From contig JAIDKP010000384.1 in NCBI GenBank assembly GCA_029051445.1, forward strand, positions 1 to 5,932: a stretch of 5,932 nucleotides of DNA. Reading direction: 5' to 3'. The position numbers were made by a program, and so were the translations under genes. The notes under the pieces were generated by a model, which was not told where the DNA came from, ran no database searches, and worked only from the letters and a program-made list of their open reading frames with translations. Position 1 is the stretch's first letter; the number at the start of each line of letters is the position of its first letter. The stretch is from Muribaculaceae bacterium. GTDB lineage: Bacteria; Bacteroidota; Bacteroidia; Bacteroidales; Muribaculaceae. Shown piece by piece: positions 1 to 5,932 of the stretch.

Positions 1-354
1 TAGATGCTCCCATATCTCGCTGTCGGTGAATAGTATGCGGCTGTTGCTATGACGCAGCAGGTTGTTTATGTCGTCGGTTGTGAACTCGTTTAGCAGCGGC
101 ACGGCTACGGCTCCGTAGGATATTATCGAGAGGAACGCGATAGCCCACTGGGCACTGTTGCGGGCGCACAGCGCAATCTTGTCGCCTTTTTCAATTCCTG
201 TTTCGGTGTAGAATGCGTGTAGCCGGGCTATGGCTCCGGCGATATCAGCATAAGTGAAATCGCCCGTGACACTGATGTTGGTCAGTGCCGGACGATCCCA
301 GTTTGTTTTGATCGAGTCGCTTATTATTCTGTTAAGGCTTCTCATGTCTTGCAT
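1..354 (-). CDS. AMP-binding acyl-CoA synthetase (long-chain fatty acid-CoA ligase type), N-terminal part
   Basis: This is the first 118 codons of a minus-strand gene that leaves the window at position 1; the frame is open throughout. The protein starts MQDMRSLNRIISDSIK and carries the N-terminal signature of the ANL (acyl-CoA synthetase) superfamily: KGDKIAL (residues 56-62), an N-S-A-Q-W segment (66-70) and YGAVAVPL (80-87). Members of this family activate a carboxylic acid with ATP to an acyl-adenylate and transfer it to CoA in the cytoplasm. Bacteroidales relatives are usually called long-chain fatty acid-CoA ligases of about 550 residues, so roughly a fifth is visible here. The phosphate-binding T-S-G-T-T-G loop and the C-terminal lid lie outside the window, so the substrate cannot be judged. 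Start choice: ATG at 354 or an in-frame ATG at 345; neither has a clear Shine-Dalgarno. The malQ stop is only 10 bp upstream, so the two genes are most likely co-transcribed. The superfamily call is firm; fatty acid as substrate is inference. Confidence 0.88.
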   Translation of the reverse strand, partial: MQDMRSLNRIISDSIKTNWDRPALTNISVTGDFTYADIAGAIARLHAFYTETGIEKGDKIALCARNSAQWAIAFLSIISYGAVAVPLLNEFTTDDINNLLRHSNSRILFTDSEIWEHL

Positions 355-364
355 TTAAGTTTTA

Positions 365-3052
365 TTACCGGCCTGAACCGCCAATCAGTCCGGCGATACG
401 GGAGTTGAAGTCGGTCGCATCGAGAAGCTGTCCGACGGTGATGTGCATGCGGTAACGCCAATAGTGGCGTGAGTTGGCCGGAATGTTTATCTGTTCTTCA
501 CGCGGATCGTTGCGTCGAATGTCGGCAGAAATCGACATCCAGTCCTGTAACGGAAGGATGCAAAGCATTGATGGCGATTGAAGGTTCATGTCGATTATCC
601 GCTCACATATCCATGGCTCGGCATAATACGGGGTGTCGCCATGCAGACGGAGCACGTTGTGATAGAATCGATCGGTTTTCTGCCTGTTTTCTTCCCACCA
701 TGAGCGTATGCCGCTCATATCGTGTGTCGAGGTCGTGCATACCGACAGATATGGGTAGCGCCGTGTGTCTCCAAACTCACATTGCGGATCTTTAGGCATG
801 CGCTGTAGCTCGAGCGAGAGTATGCGGAGCGAATCCATGACTGCAGGAACGCAGTGCGGGATCATGCCAAGGTCTTCGGCACACGTCAGCATATCGGTCG
901 CATCGATCAGCGGCGGCAGCTTCTGCATAGCATTGTTCTGCCAGAAGTCGTTGTGACGCCTATAGAAGAAATCGTTGTACAAGCGGTCGTAGCACCATCG
1001 CTGATAGTCGCCAAGCGAGCGGTAGACGGTGGTGGACTGTGCGGAGATGCGCGGGTGATAGTGGCCCCGGCGATATGGATCCTCGATGAAAAGGACGTTG
1101 TCAATCGCGTTCAGAAGGGCATTGCATATCCTGTCGTTTTTTTCTGATTTTTCCAGGTCGGCGAAGTATGCGGCGATTTTCTTTTGTGTGTCGAATTCCG
1201 GTCTCATCAGCCATCGTCCGTTTCCGACATCGGTAAGGTACGTGTCTTTTATCTCTCCGGCATCTTCGCTGAACAGATCGTTCATGCACCAGTCAAAGAT
1301 GTATGGTTTTGTCATGACATCGGTGTCGATCCAGAAATCGTAGGAGGAGCGGAGCTCGTCGGGAGTAAATGGCAACGCGGGATAGAATATTCCCAGTAAT
1401 CCGTGCAGGGCATCGCATGGTATCTGCCATATGCGGAAGAATCCGAGGACATGATCTATGCGGTATGCGTCGAAGTATTCCGCCATTTTGCGGAATCGTG
1501 CTTTCCACCACGCATATCCGTCTTTGCTCATTTCTTCCCAGTTGTAGGTGGGTAATCCCCAGTTCTGTCCGAGTACAGAGAAGTCGTCGGGCGGAGCTCC
1601 GGCCGAAGTGTCGGTGTAGAATAGGCCGGGGTATTGCCATGCGTCGGCGCTTGTGCGCGATATGCCGATGGGAATGTCGCCTTTCAGGGCCACTCCTTTT
1701 TTACGGGCGTATTCACTGACATGTCTCATCTGCCTGTCAAGGTGGTATTGCAGGAAGCAGACGTAGTCTGTCTCTTTTTTGTTCTCAATGACAAACTGCC
1801 CGATTTTTGTTTTGTCGTAGGCTGAATATTCTCCCCACTTTCTGAAGTCGGGTGTTTCAAATCGGTCGCGCAGGACGCAGAATGCCGCGTAGGGTATAAG
1901 CCAATGGCTGTTTTCGTCAATGAATTTTTTGAAATCATTGCTTTTCAGCACTCTGTTGCCTTCCTGCATGAAGATCTCGCGGGTATATGCGTCTTTTGTG
2001 CGGTTTACCCGCTCGTAATCTACTTCGGGAAGTGCATTGAGCTCATGACGGATGGCCTCGTAGTGTTCTCTGCGAGCCGGAGAATCAAGTGTCCCGATTT
2101 CTTCAAGACGAAGATACATGGGGTGAAGCGCAAATGTCGAATTTGCGTTGTAGGGGTAGGAGTCGGTCCATGTGCCGGTCATTGTCGTGTCGTTGACAGG
2201 CAGGACCTGAAGGAATTTCTGTCCGGTTGACACCGCCCAGTCGACCATCTTTTTTAGATCGTAGAAGTCACCTACGCCGAAATCTTCGTCGGAACGGATA
2301 GAAAATACCGGTATGGCTACTCCAGCCGCACGCATCGGCGGGAAGGGATCGGCGAGCCGCATTCCCGAGAAGCAGTTTAGCGTGATCGCCGCATCGGCAG
2401 GGATCTCGATGGTGCGGTTGTCGCGTGCTTCCCATGCCACGGGGGTGGCGTTGTCTTTCTCACGTATGAAAAACTTGAACTCCATGTATCGGGGCAGGTC
2501 GGCGGCGGGTATGCTTACTGTCCAGAGCGGAAAGTCGCAGTCGCTCATCACCGGTGCCTTGGCCGGATCCCAGCCGCCGAGTGCTTTCGCGCTGCCGGCG
2601 ACGGCTACGACCTGTCCCGGGGCTACCATAGGCGCTTCGACGGAGATCGTGACCATGCCGTTGCCCGGTTGTGCCGGTCGTTTCCGTGACTCACGCCTGT
2701 TGATTGCATTGATTACGGCTGATGAGTAGTATGGTCTGTTTTCAGGCATATCCCGCCACATGTCGTTGATTCGTATGGTAGGTGTGTATCCTGACGGGTG
2801 TCGGAATGTGTGCGGTTCTTTTCCCCATTCCTGCGCGACCATATTTCCTTTTTCATGTCTGACGAAATACCGGTAGCTGAAATCAGGTGAATTCTGCGGA
2901 ATGTCTACGGTCACTGTCCATCTTGATGTGTCTTCGGGTTTCATGGCGACGGCTTTTGTGTCGTCACCGGCTCCAAGAGCGTCTGTCGCTCCGGCCAGAA
3001 ATAGGGATTCTCCCCATTTTGTGCGGTAATCAATTGAGAAAGTTACCTTCAT
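365..3052 (-). CDS. malQ: 4-alpha-glucanotransferase (amylomaltase), GH77 with two N-terminal CBM20 domains, DPE2-like
   Basis: This 895-residue protein should transfer alpha-1,4-glucan segments between maltose, maltodextrin or glycogen-like acceptors, releasing glucose. No signal peptide is visible, so it is cytoplasmic. Residues about 1-100 and 132-228 form two CBM20 starch-binding domains; the second has the clear G-S-x-x-x-L-G-G-W-D motif near 153-162. The GH77 barrel follows from about 238 to the C-terminus. Catalytic residues are recognisable by motif: nucleophile Asp533 in RIDH, acid/base Glu726 in CAEDLG and transition-state Asp778 in STHD. The Glu-to-Asp spacing of 52 equals that of E. 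coli MalQ. The Asp-to-Glu spacing is 193 against about 48 there, so some 145 residues are inserted, as in plant cytosolic DPE2. Much longer than plain bacterial MalQ (about 500-700), it fits the Bacteroidota/DPE2 form. Its start at 3052 fits, because the CBM20 fold begins at residue 2. It ends in TAA 10 bp before the acyl-CoA synthetase gene. Confidence 0.95.
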   Translation of the reverse strand: MKVTFSIDYRTKWGESLFLAGATDALGAGDDTKAVAMKPEDTSRWTVTVDIPQNSPDFSYRYFVRHEKGNMVAQEWGKEPHTFRHPSGYTPTIRINDMWRDMPENRPYYSSAVINAINRRESRKRPAQPGNGMVTISVEAPMVAPGQVVAVAGSAKALGGWDPAKAPVMSDCDFPLWTVSIPAADLPRYMEFKFFIREKDNATPVAWEARDNRTIEIPADAAITLNCFSGMRLADPFPPMRAAGVAIPVFSIRSDEDFGVGDFYDLKKMVDWAVSTGQKFLQVLPVNDTTMTGTWTDSYPYNANSTFALHPMYLRLEEIGTLDSPARREHYEAIRHELNALPEVDYERVNRTKDAYTREIFMQEGNRVLKSNDFKKFIDENSHWLIPYAAFCVLRDRFETPDFRKWGEYSAYDKTKIGQFVIENKKETDYVCFLQYHLDRQMRHVSEYARKKGVALKGDIPIGISRTSADAWQYPGLFYTDTSAGAPPDDFSVLGQNWGLPTYNWEEMSKDGYAWWKARFRKMAEYFDAYRIDHVLGFFRIWQIPCDALHGLLGIFYPALPFTPDELRSSYDFWIDTDVMTKPYIFDWCMNDLFSEDAGEIKDTYLTDVGNGRWLMRPEFDTQKKIAAYFADLEKSEKNDRICNALLNAIDNVLFIEDPYRRGHYHPRISAQSTTVYRSLGDYQRWCYDRLYNDFFYRRHNDFWQNNAMQKLPPLIDATDMLTCAEDLGMIPHCVPAVMDSLRILSLELQRMPKDPQCEFGDTRRYPYLSVCTTSTHDMSGIRSWWEENRQKTDRFYHNVLRLHGDTPYYAEPWICERIIDMNLQSPSMLCILPLQDWMSISADIRRNDPREEQINIPANSRHYWRYRMHITVGQLLDATDFNSRIAGLIGGSGR

Positions 3053-3129
3053 GTGTATCGGGATGTGCTAAGGAACAGACATATATTTTAGCAAGAGGCC
3101 GTTTATGGCATCCTGCAATATTTTTCTAT

Positions 3130-3160
3130 CGTTTGCAAATATAACGTTTGAAAAGCAAAT
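3130..3160. repeat. Short paired CGTTTG/GCAAAT repeats upstream of malQ
   Basis: CGTTTG occurs at 3130-3135 and again at 3145-3150, and GCAAAT at 3135-3140 and 3155-3160. This makes two TTTG...CAAA dyads, one a perfect 8-bp palindrome (TTTGCAAA, 3132-3139) and one with a 5-base spacer (3147-3159). The first overlaps the candidate -7 box of malQ, where an operator could lie. The units are short and the DNA is AT-rich, so chance is a fair explanation. No regulator is known from the sequence. Confidence 0.25.
3136..3143 (-). promoter_or_regulatory. Candidate Bacteroidota -7 promoter element for malQ
   Basis: Read on the minus strand this is TATATTTG, an exact match to the Bacteroidota sigma-ABfr -7 consensus TAnnTTTG. 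It lies in the 115-bp gap upstream of malQ and would give a leader of roughly 75-80 nt. The only TTTG that could serve as a -33 box (3156-3159, minus strand) is 12 bp away, shorter than the usual spacing of about 19-21, so only half of the promoter is convincing. The same ten bases, TATATTTGCA, occur upstream of the MATE gene. Confidence 0.45.
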
Positions 3161-3167
3161 TGTTTCG

Positions 3168-4586
3168 TTAATGATGATTTTTGTCAAGCGAAGGTATCCA
3201 TCTTCTGTGCCAAAGACGTATGAGGAATATCGATCCGCGAAATATCAGTTCGAGGCACATTGCTATCCACACTCCCCGCAGTCCCATTGTGCGTGCGAGA
3301 ATCCATGCGAGCGGCAGTCTCACGATCCATATGCTTGCAAAGTTCATGACAGCCGGCAGGGTTGTGCTTCCGACTCCTATGAATACGCCGTAGGTGACGA
3401 TCGCCGCAGCAAACATCGGCTCGGCCCATGCCTCGATGCGCAGTATCTCTATGCCAAGTTCAGAAATTTCTTTCACCGGAGTCATCATTTCCATTATCAG
3501 TGGTGACGCTATCCACATCGCTATGCCCATGACTGACATAACCGCCATGCCTAACCCTACGGTTATGTAGGCAAAGCGGCGCACAAGATCCATGCGTCCT
3601 GCTCCATAGCTTTGCCCTACAAGTGTTGTCGCCGCATCTCCTATGCCGTATCCGGGCATGTAGCACAGGCTTTCGGCTGTGACAGCAAACGAGTTTGCGG
3701 CAATGGCAATCACTCCCAGCGGCGCTACTATTGTGGTGACTGCAATTTGTGCACCGCATATGACAGCGTGCTCCAGTGTCATTGGCGCCGAAATTGTGGC
3801 CGCCTTGCGTATAATAGCTTTTTGTGGCCGGTAGCTTCCGTGAATGCCTTTCAGGCGTAGCTCGGGCTGCCGGCAATAGACATACCATAGCATGAGCGCG
3901 GCGGTGACAGCTTCGGCAAGTACGGTGCCGAGTGCGGCTCCAAGTACTCCGAGCCCGGCTCCGGGCATGTGTATGTCCATGCCGGCAATGTTTATGTCGC
4001 GCGACGGGAAGATGAGAAGGAAATTGAACATGCAGTCAAGGACACACATCAGGACGCTCAGAAGGCTCGGGACTTTTATGTTGCCCACACAGCGGAGCAT
4101 GCCTCCTGCAAGGTAGCTGATAGTGAGCAACGGCAATGCCGAGACAAATACAAGAAAATAAAGTGATGACAACGGGGATATTTCCTCGTTGCCTCCAAGC
4201 CATCGCGGCAGTTCGGCCGATATGGCAATGCCTACAGCGGAGACTGCGAAGCTGAACAACAAGGCAGCAATGAGTCCTTGCCGCAAGACATCGCGTGCTG
4301 ATTTAAAGTCTTTTGCTCCGACTTTGTGGGCTACCTGTACGGAAAATCCGGTCGTGACCGCCGAACATATGCCCCAGAAAAGCCATAAAGTCGTGGATAC
4401 GAGCCCTATTGATGCCGATGCATCGGCACCGAGACGTCCCACCATTGACGCGTCGATATATTGCATCGTTATGCTCGAGAGCTGGGCGAGCATTGCAGGT
4501 GTCGCAAGTGTGACAGTGAGGCGTAGCTGCCGCGAGAATGACATGGGCACTCCTTCGCGTATCATCGAGATATCAGCCATAGGCAT
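3168..4586 (-). CDS. MATE family cation-coupled efflux transporter
   Basis: This 472-residue inner-membrane protein belongs to the multidrug and toxic compound extrusion family, which exports organic cations, drugs or metabolites in exchange for Na+ or H+. It has about 12 hydrophobic segments in two homologous MatE halves (roughly 25-185 and 262-422). The family signature after TM1 is clear: D45-A-S-M-V-G-R-L-G, following a conserved Pro30. The second-half motif, A-A-T-T-L-V-G-Q-S-Y-G-A-G (318-330), is also present, and the weaker first-half counterpart ends in Val-Gly-Ala (89-91). VLDCMFNFLL (182-191) matches the conserved Leu-Asp...Asn stretch. Length is typical (about 440-480). The start is uncertain: Met1, Met3, Met8 and Met15 are all possible, and none has a good Shine-Dalgarno. 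The gene is divergent from the CNNM-family gene and lies 115 bp upstream of malQ on the same strand. Substrate cannot be predicted; the usual aspartate of the later 'G-x-G-D-T' motif is Ser407 here (GVGSTT). Confidence 0.94.
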   Translation of the reverse strand: MPMADISMIREGVPMSFSRQLRLTVTLATPAMLAQLSSITMQYIDASMVGRLGADASASIGLVSTTLWLFWGICSAVTTGFSVQVAHKVGAKDFKSARDVLRQGLIAALLFSFAVSAVGIAISAELPRWLGGNEEISPLSSLYFLVFVSALPLLTISYLAGGMLRCVGNIKVPSLLSVLMCVLDCMFNFLLIFPSRDINIAGMDIHMPGAGLGVLGAALGTVLAEAVTAALMLWYVYCRQPELRLKGIHGSYRPQKAIIRKAATISAPMTLEHAVICGAQIAVTTIVAPLGVIAIAANSFAVTAESLCYMPGYGIGDAATTLVGQSYGAGRMDLVRRFAYITVGLGMAVMSVMGIAMWIASPLIMEMMTPVKEISELGIEILRIEAWAEPMFAAAIVTYGVFIGVGSTTLPAVMNFASIWIVRLPLAWILARTMGLRGVWIAMCLELIFRGSIFLIRLWHRRWIPSLDKNHH

Positions 4587-4680
4587 AATTAGGTGGTATG
4601 GTTAAGGGGATGCAAATATACAACTTTTGTATGGCAGGTGTTGTTGTAATGGCGTATGCTTATACTTCATTTATTATGTC
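4587..4680. promoter_or_regulatory. Divergent intergenic region between the MATE and CNNM-family genes
   Basis: These 94 bp separate two outward-reading genes and must hold promoters for both. The MATE-side -7 box is described separately. On the plus strand no full TTTG-N19-21-TAnnTTTG promoter is seen; the closest is TATACTTC at 4661-4668 with a TTG 17 bp before it (4641-4643), which is a poor match. No strong hairpin, terminator or clear operator is visible. Confidence 0.6.
4613..4620 (-). promoter_or_regulatory. Candidate Bacteroidota -7 promoter element for the MATE gene
   Basis: On the minus strand the bases read TATATTTG, an exact TAnnTTTG match, 26 bp upstream of the first MATE start codon (4586). 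The implied leader of about 20 nt is reasonable for Bacteroidota. No TTTG -33 element is found at the expected distance, so the call rests on the -7 box and its position. Confidence 0.5.
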
Positions 4681-5932
4681 ATGAATGATATTTTCGTCAT
4701 TTTGATTCTGATCATGCTGAACGGGGTCTTCTCTATGGCTGAGATCGCCATGATCTCTGCACGCAAGTCCCGACTTACAGCCGATGCAAAGCATGGAAAC
4801 CGAGGCGCACAGAGGGCTTTGCAGCTGGCTGATGATCCTGACCGCTTTCTGTCGACAATACAGATCGGTATAACTCTTATAGGTATTCTTACCGGTCTAT
4901 ATTCAGGTGCTGCTCTGGCAGAGGATGTAGGCGCGATGCTTCAGCGTCTTGGTCTTGCCCCGCGTGTGGCTCATGCGGTCGGGCAGATCGTAATTGTCAC
5001 GGTTGTGACTTATCTGTCGATCGTTGTTGGTGAGTTGGTTCCGAAGCGCATGGGGCTGGCTTCCGCCAATACTATTGCAAAGCTGATTTCCCGTCCGATG
5101 TATGTTCTGTCGGTGATAGCGATGCCTGCCGTATGGCTGCTGTCGGTCTCGACTTCGTTTATCGTCAGGTTTTTCGGAATAAAAAGCCGGGAAAACAATG
5201 TGACTGAGGATGAGATCAGGTCGCTGATAAAAGACGGGACTGAGGCCGGTGAAGTAAGGAAGGTGGAGCAGGATATTATGGAGCGTGCTCTTGTGCTCGG
5301 TGATCTGCGTGTGTCATCGATAATGACCCCGAAGGTCGATGTGTCGGCATTGCGTCTTGACATGACAGCCGACGAGATCAGGGTCAAGCTTTCGCAAGAA
5401 CTCCATACAGCCTATCCGGTCTACTGTAACCGCAAAGGTGATACGATATGCGGTATTGTCGGTCTGAAGCAGCTGATATTGAAAATCGATTCTTCTGATT
5501 TCCGACTTCGCGACGTTGTCACAGAACCGATCTATTTCCCTGAGTCTATGAGTGTCTACGATGCTCTTGACCACATGAAGGTTAATAAAGAAAGTTTTGC
5601 GCTTGTATGTGACGAATTCGGTGACATGTCGGGGCTTATCACTCCGAGCGACATTCTTGACGGTCTTGTCGGAGCTATGCCGCAGCAGACGGTGACGCCC
5701 GATATCAAACGTGATGACAAGATTTTTGCCTGGGTAGTGGACGCTCAGATCCCGATCTATGATTTTATAAATTATTTTGATCTTGAGGAGTTGTATAAGC
5801 CATCGTCCTACTCGACACTTGGCGGCCTCATACTTGAGGAACTGAGGCATGTGCCTGAGGTCGGTGAAAAGTTTGAATTGAATCATATCGGGTTTGAGAT
5901 TATTTCGATTAAATTCGCGCGTATCGAGAAGG
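4681..5932 (+). CDS. CNNM/CBS/CorC-domain membrane protein ('hemolysin family'), C-terminus cut by window edge
   Basis: The frame is open from ATG 4681 to the window end: 417 codons plus one base, with no stop. Family members run to about 420-450 residues, so little is missing. Domain order is classic. A CNNM membrane domain (about 1-190) has hydrophobic stretches near 2-20, 58-80, 98-120 and 136-165, and the conserved GELVPKR motif (117-123). A CBS pair (about 210-330) follows, containing MTPKVDV (215-221) and DEFGDMSGLIT (311-321). A CorC/HlyC-associated domain begins near 345, with the S-T-L-G-G-L-I-L segment at 378-385. Relatives include E. coli YtfL and CorB-type proteins linked to Mg2+ or other cation transport; the 'hemolysin' label is historical. 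Bacteroidota GldE is a paralogue, but no gliding genes are nearby, so that name is not given. The start has no alternative nearby: an ATG at 4676 is out of frame and stops after two codons. The exact transported ion is unknown. Confidence 0.93.
   Translation, partial: MNDIFVILILIMLNGVFSMAEIAMISARKSRLTADAKHGNRGAQRALQLADDPDRFLSTIQIGITLIGILTGLYSGAALAEDVGAMLQRLGLAPRVAHAVGQIVIVTVVTYLSIVVGELVPKRMGLASANTIAKLISRPMYVLSVIAMPAVWLLSVSTSFIVRFFGIKSRENNVTEDEIRSLIKDGTEAGEVRKVEQDIMERALVLGDLRVSSIMTPKVDVSALRLDMTADEIRVKLSQELHTAYPVYCNRKGDTICGIVGLKQLILKIDSSDFRLRDVVTEPIYFPESMSVYDALDHMKVNKESFALVCDEFGDMSGLITPSDILDGLVGAMPQQTVTPDIKRDDKIFAWVVDAQIPIYDFINYFDLEELYKPSSYSTLGGLILEELRHVPEVGEKFELNHIGFEIISIKFARIEK

Noticed and set aside
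2313..2729. 138-codon plus-strand open frame opposite the CBM20 region of malQ
   Set aside because: It is antisense to well-conserved CBM20 motifs; the low-complexity Ala/Gly/Ser translation reflects GC-rich codons on the other strand.
3053..3167. Possible terminator between the MATE gene and malQ
   Set aside because: No GC-rich stem followed by a T-run is present on the minus strand; the only pairing near 3101-3116 is a 3-bp stem with no U-tract.
3105..3506. 133-codon plus-strand open frame across the MATE 3' end
   Set aside because: It is mostly antisense to conserved MATE codons, with a Cys/His/Ser-rich translation typical of a reverse-frame artefact and no recognisable domain.
4189..4605. 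138-codon plus-strand open frame opposite the MATE N-terminus
   Set aside because: It mirrors the MATE coding region and its composition shows no membrane or domain signature.
4641..4668. Possible plus-strand promoter TTG-N17-TATACTTC before the CNNM-family gene
   Set aside because: The -7 candidate misses two of the four conserved bases of TTTG and would leave a leader of only a few bases, so it is not called as a promoter.
5314..5886. 190-codon open frame on the minus strand opposite the CNNM-family gene
   Set aside because: It lies wholly antisense to a strongly recognisable conserved gene, its translation resembles no family I know, and it is rich in basic residues and His as expected for a shadow frame.

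Overview
The window looks like ordinary chromosome from a Bacteroidales bacterium. The clues are exact copies of the Bacteroidota -7 promoter element (TAnnTTTG) upstream of two genes, the absence of clear Shine-Dalgarno sequences at every start, and a 4-alpha-glucanotransferase with the two-CBM20 plus interrupted-GH77 layout known from this phylum and from plant DPE2. Moderate GC content and frequent ATA isoleucine codons would suit Muribaculaceae, but that family-level placement is only a guess.

There are four protein-coding genes. Three lie on the minus strand and read leftward: a MATE-family efflux transporter (4586 to 3168), a large MalQ-type 4-alpha-glucanotransferase (3052 to 365), and the first 118 residues of an AMP-binding acyl-CoA synthetase (354 to beyond the left edge). 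The fourth gene runs rightward from 4681 past the right edge. It encodes a CNNM/CBS/CorC-type membrane protein ('hemolysin family').

The non-coding DNA is short: 10 bp between malQ and the synthetase, 115 bp between the MATE gene and malQ, and 94 bp between the divergent MATE and CNNM genes. No stretch above 300 bp lacks a gene. No RNA gene, CRISPR array, insertion sequence or obvious rho-independent terminator was seen.

The synthetase gene is almost certainly co-transcribed with malQ. The malQ gene has its own candidate -7 box and may also receive read-through from the MATE gene. The genes do not form an evident common pathway: they cover drug or metabolite export, cytoplasmic alpha-glucan (maltose/glycogen) turnover, fatty-acid activation, and a probable ion-transport or membrane-homeostasis protein. 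I found no convincing sign of a new biological system. The most notable points are the DPE2-like architecture of the glucanotransferase and an apparently weakened ligand site in its first CBM20 domain.
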